Source of the DNA: a virus
Length of the DNA: 27,840 bases
Virus record (IMG/VR): IMGVR_UViG_3300027896_000175
Location: 1-27,840 of that record
Reading direction: 5' to 3' (one strand)
In this document: one piece after another, positions 1-8,275 of the stretch
How positions within the stretch are numbered: position 1 is the first letter of the stretch
Layout of the letters: each line of letters starts with the position of its first letter
Program-made: the position numbers and the translations under genes
Notes under the pieces: generated by a model
Told to the model about the DNA's origin: nothing
Database searches by the model: none
What the model saw: only the letters and a program-made list of their open reading frames with translations

Positions 1-3000
1 ATGATAACCAATTGAACGAACTAGGGCTGTTTACGGCATATCAATATCTTGGTATAGCCAGCACTGCTTTCATTCTGCGAGCTAACATAGATCTAGCCCA
101 ACTGATACCAAGCACCACAGAACCAACTGGCTCACCGAACGTTGGCCAATACTGGCTTGACACCAGTTCAACCACCTGGGGCATCTTCCAGAGCAACGGC
201 AATGTAAATCCAAATCTAGCATGGACTAACAAGACCCCCACAGTGTTGGATGATGGCACCTATCTCACAGCTGTGGCACAGGGCAGCACCAGTGTTGGCC
301 CAAGCGGCAGCGCTGCGATCGTTACAGTCAATGCCAATCTGGTTATCAATGGATTCCCGATAGCGTGCACGATTGGACAGAGTCTTGCTGATGTCATCAG
401 CTCTGTAAACAACAGTGTCAACTTGCAAGGTATAGGTATCAGCGCAATCGCGTTTGCTCGTACCGAGAAACCAGATGTGACGGTCACTGCTATATCTGAT
501 CAGTATTACATGCGAATCATCTGCAGCAATCCAGACACCACGATTGACCTAGTGGGCAGCAATACCTATCTGCTTGGTGATCTCGGATTTGCATCAACGA
601 CTCCTGTCAATACCGTTGTCCCGGCGCAGGCCTATGGGCTTGACGGTGCATACGCCATTGATGCCTATAGCATGGCCAGTGGCATGATGGAAAACTACAT
701 CTGGCAGAAAATTCCAGTTGAAACTCTAGACGGCAACAGCACGTCTTGGTGGTTCTTGGTAGGAAGCACTGACACGCAATTCCCGGGTTGGGGATGGCGC
801 GAAGCAACACCAAATGTGGTGACGGGAACTGTCAGCAATCCAACTTTCACAAACGGCACGCAATGCACCTACAGTCCAGCCGAGGCTGCGCCGATAACCA
901 TAACGGTCAGCGGCACCACGATAGATGCATTCATCGCTAGCTGCAATGCTGCATTTGATGCTAATAGCTTCAACACCATAGCAACCAAGAAGACAGTTGG
1001 CAGCAATAATTACGTAGTCATAACAAACTATGACGGCACTGACATGGGATTCCATGACATCAGCACGCAGTCTTACACCACTCATCCTTGGAAGAACGCT
1101 GGCATATCAACTAGCCAAACCTATTATGGATCAGTGACAGGCACTACAGTCAATCCAACTTACACAGCTGCTACTCGCGATGTGGGCAGTGCTGTGGTTG
1201 TTGCCAAGGGAACTGGCTATGCAGTAGGTGATACACTCACTGTTCTAGGCGGAACGGCAACTGTGCAAGGTCAATTGAGTGTGACATCTATCGGAGCTGT
1301 AACGGCAAGCATCAGTGCTGCTGGTACTGGCTATGCCGTGAATGATACGATAACCATTAGCGGTGTCAACTACACCAGTCCTGTGGTATTGCAAGTTACT
1401 TCGATCGGTGGTGGCGGTTCTGTGACAGGACTCAGCGTCATCGCAAGTGGCCAATATACCAGCACCACACCATCTAACCCAGTTACGCCGACCAGCACCA
1501 GCGGCGGCGGGACAGGTGCTACGGTCATCTTGGCCTGGGGTGTCGCGACAGTTAGCGTTGCAACACCAGGTAATTACACCCAAGATCCCACGAACCCTGT
1601 GTCTGTGAGCGGTGGTAGCGGTTCGGGTGCGACATTTAATGTCACGATGGCCTATCTGACCAGTGATGCATTCACCGTAGATCCGGGCACTGGTACGGCA
1701 GTTACTGTGCATGTTCCGGCTGCACCAAACAACACCGTATCTGGTGTTGCTGCAGCGATCACAGCTGCATTCCCTAGCGGGCCTATCGTCGGCAGCGTGA
1801 ATGGCAACAGGTTGGTCATCACAAACACCAACAACGTGCAATTCACTGTCAATGATATAAGCGGCACACCACTAGCTGATTCTGGTATCACTGTTGGTGT
1901 CCAAGCGGGGCGTCAACTGGTTTATCAAGGTTTCTATCCTGCACAAGTGGTACCAAACAACGTGCTACAACTTGGCGTTGGCACGGTATGGATCAATACC
2001 ACTAGCCAGGATCGCGGTGCTAACATCGTCGTGAAACGTTACAGTGGCACGGCATGGGTGACGCAGAATGTGTTCCCTAACACTGGCACAGTGCCTATGT
2101 ACAGCAGCTTTGCAGTCGCCAATGCAGCATTTGGCGGTGGCAAGGGAATTGGTACTATATTTGCTTACTATAATGCAGATGGAGACAGCCCGGCTACAGG
2201 CAAGATAGTGCTCTATGTCTGGGACGGGTCAGCTTGGGTGCCATTGGATTACACTCCGAGCAACAATGCGCCCGCTGGTTCGCCAGCAAATGGCACCTAT
2301 TGGTACAATACCTATCTACAGGTTGATATCATGGTCGGCAACGGTCAGTATTGGCAGGGCTATAAGAATGCCTATCCAGCAACTGATCCAAACGGTCCGA
2401 TCATCGACGGTTCGCAACCACTGGTACAGAGCGACGACACACCTTTGGTAGACAACGACATTTGGATCGACAGCAGCGCAACACCGTATCCTGTCATCTA
2501 TCGCTACGATGCTACCAATGCACAATGGAATCTCGTGGACAACACCAACCACAGCAGCCCATCTGGCATCATATTTGCAGATGCACGCTGGAACGCAAAT
2601 GGTTATGTGGACGGATCGCAGGCTCCAAGTGCCATGGTGCTGAGCAACTATGTTGACAGTGATGCACCAAATGCTGAGCTATATCCGGCAGGCATGCTGC
2701 TGTTCAACACACGTTACAGCACCTACAATGTCAAGCAGTACATGGTCAATTACTTCCCCAACCTCAGTGCGCCATATGACACCAATGCTTGGGTCACAGC
2801 GAGCGGCAATCGCACAGACGGCACGCCGTACATGGGACCAGATGCACAACGTGTCATGGTAGTTGAAGCACTCAATTCTGAGTTGGTCAGCAACCAAGAG
2901 ATACGTGCAGAAGCAGTCAACTATAACCTCATAGCAGTTCCAGGTTACATTGAGTGCTTGGCTGACATGGTTGAGTTGAACACCGATCGCAAGGAGACTG

Positions 3001-3794
3001 CGTTCATCATCGCTGATCCTCCGGGTCAGCTACCTGCAGATGGCACGAGCATCCAGGCATGGGCCACTGACACAAACAATGTAGCAGCAGATGGTCCAGA
3101 TGGATTGATTACCCACAGTCCATACGCTGCGCTCTATTATCCGTGGGCACTAGCAACCAATCTCAATGGCACGGAAGTATTCGTACCACCTAGCGAGATG
3201 GCGCTGCGCACATACGCTTACAATGACCAAGTGGCATACCCATGGTTTGCTCCCGCAGGATTCAACCGCGGTTTGGTCACTGGTGTGCAGAGCGTTGGTT
3301 ATCTCAAGTCTGACGGAACCTATCAGCCGGTGACATTGAACCAAGGTCAGCGCGATGTGCTCTACCTAAATGACATCAATCCAATAACCTACATACCAGG
3401 ACGCGGATTGGTTGTCTACGGACAGAAGACGCTGAATCCAGTAGCAACAGCGTTGGATCGTGTCAATGTGGCACGACTGATCGTTTACATGAAGTATCAG
3501 TTGAACAATCTCGCTCAACCGTTCCTGTTTGAACCAAATGACCAACAGACACGCCAGAGTGTCACCAATACGTTCAACAGCTTCATGGGTAATCTAGTTG
3601 GATTGCGTGCATTGTACGACTTCGCAGTAGTCTGCGATGACACGAACAACACCCCGGCTAGGATCGATGCCAACGAACTTTGGATTGATATTGCTATCAA
3701 GCCAGAAAAGGCTATCGAGTTCATCTACATCCCGATTGTGATATTGAACACTGGTGATCCTATGCCAGGCGGTAATAGGAATCCAACTGCGTAA
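1..3794 (+). CDS. 18: Tail sheath protein, gp18-like (5' end cut by window)
   Basis: Contractile tail sheath subunit; the sheath shortens around the tube during infection. The frame is open to the left edge (codons from base 3), so the TTG at 12 is probably internal and the true start lies upstream. The first visible residues (LGLFTAYQYLGIASTAFILRA) and the last ~350 residues (QRVMVVEALNSELVSNQEIR, RKETAFIIADPP, YPWALATN, IPGRGLVVYGQKTL, VNVARLIVYMKYQL) match the conserved sheath core. About 800 residues of beta-type repeats separate these parts: four or five short units of the form 'YW.dt....I...dG..W', two GTGYAV.DT units and Gly/Ser/Thr-rich stretches. T4 gp18 is 659 residues; this fragment alone is about 1,260. 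The insert is probably exposed on the sheath surface (inference). In T4 gene 19 follows directly; here a hairpin and a cargo cassette follow. Confidence 0.93.
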   Translation, partial: DNQLNELGLFTAYQYLGIASTAFILRANIDLAQLIPSTTEPTGSPNVGQYWLDTSSTTWGIFQSNGNVNPNLAWTNKTPTVLDDGTYLTAVAQGSTSVGPSGSAAIVTVNANLVINGFPIACTIGQSLADVISSVNNSVNLQGIGISAIAFARTEKPDVTVTAISDQYYMRIICSNPDTTIDLVGSNTYLLGDLGFASTTPVNTVVPAQAYGLDGAYAIDAYSMASGMMENYIWQKIPVETLDGNSTSWWFLVGSTDTQFPGWGWREATPNVVTGTVSNPTFTNGTQCTYSPAEAAPITITVSGTTIDAFIASCNAAFDANSFNTIATKKTVGSNNYVVITNYDGTDMGFHDISTQSYTTHPWKNAGISTSQTYYGSVTGTTVNPTYTAATRDVGSAVVVAKGTGYAVGDTLTVLGGTATVQGQLSVTSIGAVTASISAAGTGYAVNDTITISGVNYTSPVVLQVTSIGGGGSVTGLSVIASGQYTSTTPSNPVTPTSTSGGGTGATVILAWGVATVSVATPGNYTQDPTNPVSVSGGSGSGATFNVTMAYLTSDAFTVDPGTGTAVTVHVPAAPNNTVSGVAAAITAAFPSGPIVGSVNGNRLVITNTNNVQFTVNDISGTPLADSGITVGVQAGRQLVYQGFYPAQVVPNNVLQLGVGTVWINTTSQDRGANIVVKRYSGTAWVTQNVFPNTGTVPMYSSFAVANAAFGGGKGIGTIFAYYNADGDSPATGKIVLYVWDGSAWVPLDYTPSNNAPAGSPANGTYWYNTYLQVDIMVGNGQYWQGYKNAYPATDPNGPIIDGSQPLVQSDDTPLVDNDIWIDSSATPYPVIYRYDATNAQWNLVDNTNHSSPSGIIFADARWNANGYVDGSQAPSAMVLSNYVDSDAPNAELYPAGMLLFNTRYSTYNVKQYMVNYFPNLSAPYDTNAWVTASGNRTDGTPYMGPDAQRVMVVEALNSELVSNQEIRAEAVNYNLIAVPGYIECLADMVELNTDRKETAFIIADPPGQLPADGTSIQAWATDTNNVAADGPDGLITHSPYAALYYPWALATNLNGTEVFVPPSEMALRTYAYNDQVAYPWFAPAGFNRGLVTGVQSVGYLKSDGTYQPVTLNQGQRDVLYLNDINPITYIPGRGLVVYGQKTLNPVATALDRVNVARLIVYMKYQLNNLAQPFLFEPNDQQTRQSVTNTFNSFMGNLVGLRALYDFAVVCDDTNNTPARIDANELWIDIAIKPEKAIEFIYIPIVILNTGDPMPGGNRNPTA

Positions 3795-3797
3795 TAA

Positions 3798-3824
3798 AGA
3801 AACCGGGCGAAATGCCCGGTTTCT
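3798..3824 (+). terminator. Hairpin terminator after the sheath gene
   Basis: A perfect 11-bp stem (3798-3808 with 3814-3824, GC-rich core CCGGGC/GCCCGG) closes a 5-nt loop GAAAT and starts 4 nt after the sheath stop codon. The 3' arm ends in TTTCT, so the U tract is short and partly inside the stem. The A-rich 5' arm means it could also work on the opposite strand. It isolates late tail transcription from the cassette. Confidence 0.8.
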
Positions 3825-3848
3825 ATTGTGTATCATACATTCGATGGG

Positions 3849-3854
3849 TATACT
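3849..3854 (+). promoter_or_regulatory. Candidate -10 box TATACT, 5 nt before ATG
   Basis: TATACT lies directly upstream of the ATG at 3860 with 5 nt between (AAGAC). No clear -35 box and no Shine-Dalgarno are visible. If used, transcription would start at or next to the ATG, giving a leaderless mRNA. The hexamer alone is weak evidence; the repeated spacing at other genes raises interest. Confidence 0.4.
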
Positions 3855-3859
3855 AAGAC

Positions 3860-4159
3860 ATGGAAACGGATCACGATCAATCAATATACACCAATGAACT
3901 CAAGCAGTTTCTCAGCGCAAAGCTGTATCAGAATCTAGCTGAGATACATTCGCATATTGAGAATCAGTCAAGCACTGCTGTGGCCACTGATATCCTGCTC
4001 ACCGCTCTTGGCGTGAATATTGGTCATATAGTGGGTCAGTTGCCACCGGAGAAACAGAAGAAGTGCTTGCGTGCTCTGAGAAAGATAATAGACGAGCAGA
4101 TAGCGTCTTTCAGCAAGATAGAAGCACTGTTCACTCATGGTCAAATCGGCCACGCTTGA
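3860..4159 (+). CDS. Small uncharacterised protein (99 aa)
   Basis: First gene after the sheath terminator and 37 nt ahead of the first radical SAM gene, so probably co-transcribed with it. I do not recognise a family. The protein is mostly predicted helix, with a hydrophobic middle (about residues 35-56, AVATDILLTALGVNIGHIVG) followed by a charged segment with many Lys, Arg and Glu. It has a single Cys (in KKCLRAL), no signal peptide and no clear double-glycine leader, so a RiPP precursor role is not supported by composition, though its position makes the idea testable. A small regulatory or partner protein is equally possible. ATG start without a Shine-Dalgarno; see the -10 box at 3849. Confidence 0.6.
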   Translation: METDHDQSIYTNELKQFLSAKLYQNLAEIHSHIENQSSTAVATDILLTALGVNIGHIVGQLPPEKQKKCLRALRKIIDEQIASFSKIEALFTHGQIGHA

Positions 4160-4185
4160 TTTCTGCATCAGTTGATCAGATATCG

Positions 4186-4191
4186 CATACT
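4186..4191 (+). promoter_or_regulatory. Candidate -10-like box CATACT, 5 nt before ATG
   Basis: CATACT ends 5 nt before the ATG at 4197 (GAATC between), the same spacing and nearly the same hexamer as at 3849. No -35 box and no Shine-Dalgarno are seen. It is weak alone and is listed because of the repeated geometry. Confidence 0.25.
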
Positions 4192-4196
4192 GAATC

Positions 4197-5507
4197 ATGA
4201 CTGATACGTGGTGCCCCATACCTTGGAACTTCCAGGCTGTGCGCAGCAATGGTGACTTGCGAGTCTGTTGCCAGGCCAACGGCACCAGAGACAAGGGCGT
4301 GCTACGTCGATCAGACGGGACACCATATAATGCTGCCAAAGATGACCTAACCACAGCTCGAAACAGCGATCTCATGCGCATCATGAGACGCAACATGCTA
4401 GATGGCATATGGAGCGAGGAATGCAGTAGATGCCAATCCGAAGAGCAAGCAGGATTGATCAGCAGGCGCAGCTACGAACAAGATACCTGGGCTATCAGAC
4501 CAGACGATGTGCGAGCTCACACGCTGGCAGATGGTACCATAGACACCGATGCGTTGCCTGTAGTCTATTACGATCTAAGATTTGGTAATCTCTGCAACCT
4601 CGCATGCAGGATGTGCGGACCGCAGGATAGCACTGGATGGTACGACGACTATCATAAGCTAGAAGGCAAGGACTGGTTCACGGATACTCACGGTCGTGAG
4701 CAGATGACCTTACAAAACGGCAGATGGCGAAGCCACAGCTATGATTGGCATGATAGTGATAGCTTCTGGCATCAGATCGAATCTAATGCCAAGAACATCC
4801 AACATGTCTACATGGCAGGTGGGGAACCTTTGCTCATAGACAGGCACTATCAGTTCCTCGAACGCTGCATATCACTTGGTGCAGCTGATAATATGACGAT
4901 TGAATACAACACCAATATGACCAGCATATCAAGTAGAGTATTAAAGCTATGGTCACAGTTCAAGCAGATACAGGTTGGAGCGAGCATAGACGGTTACGGA
5001 TCTGTTTTTGAATATCAGAGACATCCTGCCAACTGGGACAAGGTGTGGCACAATATACAGAAATTAGATGCTGCAGATGGCAATATCAGTGCGTGGTTTG
5101 CTTACACCGTGACGGCATATAATGTCTTGCACATGCCTGATTTCATGCGATGGAAACTAGAATCAAGTAGCCTGAACAAGTTCAACAGCACAACACGCAG
5201 GCCTATCATAACACACCATGTTGCCCACAATCCAAGACATCTAAACATCCGCGTGTTACCCGCTGCAATCAAACACATGGTTGTGGAAAGATTCAATAGA
5301 TTGCACCAGTGGATAGTTTCATCTGGCTATCCAGAACATGTAGTGGCTCACAGTTTGAAGATAAGCAGCAGCGTCACAGACTACATGCTAGCCGAGGATT
5401 ATCACGCAGCACACTGGCACAGATTCCTAGAATACACACGCAAGCTTGATGATATCAGAGGACAGAATGTCCTAGATGTGATACCAGAGCTGGACAGTCA
5501 TCTCTGA
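4197..5507 (+). CDS. Twitch-domain radical SAM protein, copy 1
   Basis: Radical SAM enzyme expected to bind one [4Fe-4S] cluster for SAM cleavage and probably an auxiliary cluster. The radical SAM motif is C133-x3-C137-x2-C140 (CNLACRMC), with the SAM-binding GGEP at 208-211. An N-terminal Cys-rich module precedes it (WCP at 5-7, VCC at 23-25, CSRC at 76-79), as in radical SAM proteins with an N-terminal twitch domain. It is a clear paralogue of the protein at 6406: shared blocks include CP(I/L)PW, NGDLR.C, CRRC/CSRCQSE, DLR.GN.CNL.C.MC and GGEPLLI. Substrate unknown; SPASM/twitch relatives often act on peptides, but some act on sugars or small molecules. Its 3' end overlaps the oppositely oriented PLP gene by 10 nt. 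Confidence 0.88.
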   Translation: MTDTWCPIPWNFQAVRSNGDLRVCCQANGTRDKGVLRRSDGTPYNAAKDDLTTARNSDLMRIMRRNMLDGIWSEECSRCQSEEQAGLISRRSYEQDTWAIRPDDVRAHTLADGTIDTDALPVVYYDLRFGNLCNLACRMCGPQDSTGWYDDYHKLEGKDWFTDTHGREQMTLQNGRWRSHSYDWHDSDSFWHQIESNAKNIQHVYMAGGEPLLIDRHYQFLERCISLGAADNMTIEYNTNMTSISSRVLKLWSQFKQIQVGASIDGYGSVFEYQRHPANWDKVWHNIQKLDAADGNISAWFAYTVTAYNVLHMPDFMRWKLESSSLNKFNSTTRRPIITHHVAHNPRHLNIRVLPAAIKHMVVERFNRLHQWIVSSGYPEHVVAHSLKISSSVTDYMLAEDYHAAHWHRFLEYTRKLDDIRGQNVLDVIPELDSHL

Positions 5508-6361
5508 TCGCCTGGACCTATGTATCGCAGCAACGGTCTGATGCCAACTGGTGCACCGTCTCGAGTCCTCGCGAGATGTATGCTCTTGGTTGGCGACAGA
5601 TCAAAATCGTCGCATACCTTGTGATAGGCTGCGGTGTATCGACGCCAGAAATATTCCGGACCAAGCTCTCTCATGAATTTGGTGCCAAGCTTCATCAGCG
5701 CATGCGGATTCATGTTATAATCGTTCATGATCGTGATAGCACCTGGTGGTTCCCCTCTGGCAAACCTCAGTCCTATTCGGTTGCTTCCTATTCCACCTTT
5801 GCTAAGGCTGATGCAGAACGTGCTAATAGCCGGATGATCGAAATCAAAACTGATACCCCTAGAGCAGCTTATCCATGCACCGTCGATGTGCACAGGTATG
5901 CCTAGATCCTCGCAGCGATCCAAGATCTGCTGCATCTCGGGGTGCACATCTCCGATCGAAGGGAATGGCATGGATATCAGCAGTTCCTTGCCAGGGACCA
6001 AGCTAGCCAAAGTTGTATATACGATGTCGTTGTTCAATCGCCAATGATACTTGTAGTCACCTTCAAATATCATCACATTGCTCGAACCACATCGCTGATA
6101 GATATCGTCGATATATTGCGTGCATCCGTGAGAGACATCGAGGCGCGCGAAATTCCGGTATCCTTTGAGATCGCTGGCAGAGTGTCCGTCTAACCAATCC
6201 AAGAAGGTTCGTTTGAATTCACCTTCGAGGTCCACATTGAAATCCACTGGCTCGGCATAGAATCTATCGTATAGCTGTGTGATGGTCTTGTCATACATGG
6301 GTTGCGGACGATCATATTGCAACCAAGCGATGTCATATTGCCTGTTTTCGCTATCTCTCAT
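5498..6361 (-). CDS. PLP-dependent fold type I enzyme (aminotransferase-like), copy 1
   Basis: Pyridoxal-phosphate enzyme of the aspartate aminotransferase fold. Visible landmarks in order: SHGCT at 77-81 (phosphate-binding turn), FEGDYKYH at 99-106, D160 in HIDGAW (contact to the pyridine nitrogen) and K188 in SLSKGGIGSNRIG (Schiff-base lysine with a following Arg for phosphate). At 287 residues it is shorter than usual aminotransferases (about 350-400). The protein at 9400 is its paralogue with the same landmarks. It is the only gene on this strand within the radical SAM stretch: convergent with 4197 and divergent from 6406 across 44 bp. Probably cytoplasmic. Amino donor, acceptor, or a lyase instead of transaminase reaction cannot be told from sequence. 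Confidence 0.82.
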   Translation of the reverse strand: MRDSENRQYDIAWLQYDRPQPMYDKTITQLYDRFYAEPVDFNVDLEGEFKRTFLDWLDGHSASDLKGYRNFARLDVSHGCTQYIDDIYQRCGSSNVMIFEGDYKYHWRLNNDIVYTTLASLVPGKELLISMPFPSIGDVHPEMQQILDRCEDLGIPVHIDGAWISCSRGISFDFDHPAISTFCISLSKGGIGSNRIGLRFARGEPPGAITIMNDYNMNPHALMKLGTKFMRELGPEYFWRRYTAAYHKVCDDFDLSPTKSIHLARTRDGAPVGIRPLLRYIGPGDQR

Positions 6362-6387
6362 GATATGTAGTTTATTGGAAGACGCGC

Positions 6388-6393
6388 TATAAT
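6388..6393 (+). promoter_or_regulatory. TATAAT -10 box in the divergent 44-bp gap
   Basis: A perfect TATAAT stands 12 nt before the ATG at 6406, inside the short divergent spacer 6362-6405 between the minus-strand PLP gene and the second radical SAM gene. No good -35 at 16-18 bp and no Shine-Dalgarno are visible, so an activator or a phage-modified polymerase may be needed. The minus-strand promoter of the PLP gene must lie in or near the same spacer. Confidence 0.5.
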
Positions 6394-6405
6394 GCTAATC
6401 GCCTT

Positions 6406-7713
6406 ATGACGGAGATCGCAGAACAGATGATCTGGTGCCCGCTGCCGTGGACTCATATCGGAGTCAAGAACAACGGTGATCTGAGGATGTGTAGCCACAG
6501 CCAAAGTGCTGGCACTGGCAACACTCTCTTGATCAAAGATGGCCGGGTTCTGACCATCGACGATGTGGGATCCGTTGATATCTTGAACTGCGACACCCTG
6601 AAAGAAGTTAGAAAGGAGATGTTGCAGGGCAAATGGCCCTCTCAGTGCCGTCGCTGTCAATCAGAATATGAGGTGGGTGCTAATAGCCGCAATCTCTGGG
6701 AAAGTGATCGGTATGGCAAACATTTCAACCGGGACATATCGCACGCAATGACTAACCAAGATGGCAAAATCACAGATGGTAGATTCCGAGACTTTGATCT
6801 GAGAATTGGTAATCAGTGTAACCTTCGCTGTGTCATGTGTTTCCCAGGAGAAGCACACAAGTGGTATGATATCTATGAGGAGGTCACTGGCAACGATAGT
6901 TTTGTGGTCGATAATACCACGTATAGCCTGGGATCTGATATTGATCACTTTGGATGGTCAAAGCACAAGAAGAACATTGATTCACTGGTCTCAGTTTCTG
7001 ACGATCTAACCAAAATCACGTTTGGCGGCGGCGAACCTTTGCTGATCAAGCATCACCGACATCTGCTTGAGAGCCTCATAGAACGCGGCATAGCCGGGAA
7101 CATCGATCTCGAATACAGCAGCAACATCACGGTCTTTCCGAGTGGGCTGTTTGAACTGTGGAAGTCCTTCAAGCATGTGAAGATCTGTGCCAGCGTAGAT
7201 GCGTTTGGTATGGCCAATGAGGCCATACGGTATCCTAGCAAATGGGAAACAGTGTCGCGTAATCTCCGCATGTTAGACGACACGCCAGATAACATTTCTG
7301 TGTTCGTGTCCACCACTATTAGTAACATATCACTTGAGCATTTTGGATATCTATTGAGATGGATAAAAGACCAACAATATGCGAAAATCTCTTTACATGT
7401 CAGCCACTTAGTTTACAATCCTCGTCACTTCAACATAGGGCTCTTGCAGCAGGAACACATGGATCGTATAGTGGAGCGATGCTACCGAGATATTGGCGAC
7501 GACAAGAGACTACGCAGCAAGATAGATCATTATCGAGATCTCTATCGCAAGGTGGCCTTCGTTGATCCTGTGGATCTAGAGCAGAGTCGCGGACATATGG
7601 TCAGGATATTCCGTAAGTTAGAAAGAAACCAACAGCAAAACTGGGATGATATATTCCCTATCGCATCCAGTATAGTGAATGAATTCCAAACCTTGTATGG
7701 GATAGAGGTCTGA
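6406..7713 (+). CDS. Twitch-domain radical SAM protein, copy 2
   Basis: Paralogue of the protein at 4197 with the same architecture and length (435 against 436 residues). N-terminal Cys module: C11 (WCPLPW), C29 (DLRMC), C81 and C84 (CRRC). Radical SAM motif C138-x3-C142-x2-C145 (CNLRCVMC); GGEP at 208-211. The N-terminal cysteine positions correspond to copy 1 except that copy 1 has CC where this has CS. It begins a tight plus-strand run to 11476: the next gene starts 1 nt after its stop. The ATG at 6406 has no Shine-Dalgarno; no better in-frame start is apparent. Having two copies around a PLP gene suggests either duplication with new substrate use or a heteromeric pair. Substrate unknown. 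Confidence 0.88.
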   Translation: MTEIAEQMIWCPLPWTHIGVKNNGDLRMCSHSQSAGTGNTLLIKDGRVLTIDDVGSVDILNCDTLKEVRKEMLQGKWPSQCRRCQSEYEVGANSRNLWESDRYGKHFNRDISHAMTNQDGKITDGRFRDFDLRIGNQCNLRCVMCFPGEAHKWYDIYEEVTGNDSFVVDNTTYSLGSDIDHFGWSKHKKNIDSLVSVSDDLTKITFGGGEPLLIKHHRHLLESLIERGIAGNIDLEYSSNITVFPSGLFELWKSFKHVKICASVDAFGMANEAIRYPSKWETVSRNLRMLDDTPDNISVFVSTTISNISLEHFGYLLRWIKDQQYAKISLHVSHLVYNPRHFNIGLLQQEHMDRIVERCYRDIGDDKRLRSKIDHYRDLYRKVAFVDPVDLEQSRGHMVRIFRKLERNQQQNWDDIFPIASSIVNEFQTLYGIEV

Positions 7714-7714
7714 A

Positions 7715-8275
7715 GTGAGAGCACTAATAACAGGTAATGGTCAGCAAGGTTTATCCGCTGCGATAGGTAAACAGCTGCCAGATGTCACCTATGTCAGTCG
7801 TAGCAGTGGATTTGACCTGACAAACCATCAAGACCAGTTGAGATGCGCTGAGCTAGCTCTTGAACATGATGTATTCATAAATTGTGCGGCTTTGTGGCGA
7901 TTCAATCAGACTGTGCTGATGGATGCAGTGTACAAAGCCTGCACAGCCGCAGGCCACCGAATACATCTTATAGCCATAGGCAGCACCACAGATAGGGTCA
8001 AGAACGGCAAGGCTTGGCTATACAACGCAGAGAAGAAAGCACTGCGAGATTGGTGCAACACTCTGGCAATCGGCGGTGTCTGGAGCAATGGTCCAAAAAT
8101 ATCATATGTGAGCCTGGGAACGCTGAGCAATAACCAAGACAAGCATCCAGATAGGCGTTGCTTGGACATAGACCAAGCAGCCAGCTATGTGATATGGTTA
8201 TTGAACCAACCTCGAGGCATAAACATCAATGAGATAAGCATCGACCCGATGCAGGATGCGCATTGGCATGAATGA
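7715..8275 (+). CDS. Short-chain dehydrogenase/reductase (SDR family)
   Basis: NAD(P)-dependent oxidoreductase with a Rossmann fold. Visible: TGNGQQGLS at 6-14 (glycine-rich nucleotide loop), NCAA at 56-59 (the NAG-type motif), S90 in IAIGS, and Y103-x3-K107 (YNAEK), together the Ser-Tyr-Lys catalytic set. Length 186 residues is short for the family (about 250), with a reduced C-terminal substrate lid. The GTG start is supported by AGAGG at 7704-7708, 6 nt upstream. It lies between two radical SAM genes in the same run and so probably oxidises or reduces a hydroxyl or keto group on the common intermediate, for example making the ketone that a PLP enzyme would aminate (inference). Confidence 0.82.
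   Translation: MRALITGNGQQGLSAAIGKQLPDVTYVSRSSGFDLTNHQDQLRCAELALEHDVFINCAALWRFNQTVLMDAVYKACTAAGHRIHLIAIGSTTDRVKNGKAWLYNAEKKALRDWCNTLAIGGVWSNGPKISYVSLGTLSNNQDKHPDRRCLDIDQAASYVIWLLNQPRGININEISIDPMQDAHWHE

Noticed and set aside
1245-1841. Minus-strand open frame of 198 codons within the sheath gene
   Set aside because: A Cys/Arg-rich translation produced by the repeat-rich sheath coding strand; no start signals or domain.
3860-4159. 99-residue protein as a RiPP precursor for the radical SAM enzymes
   Set aside because: Position fits, but the protein has one Cys, no leader-core boundary and a helix-rich composition of an ordinary folded protein; kept only as an idea to test.
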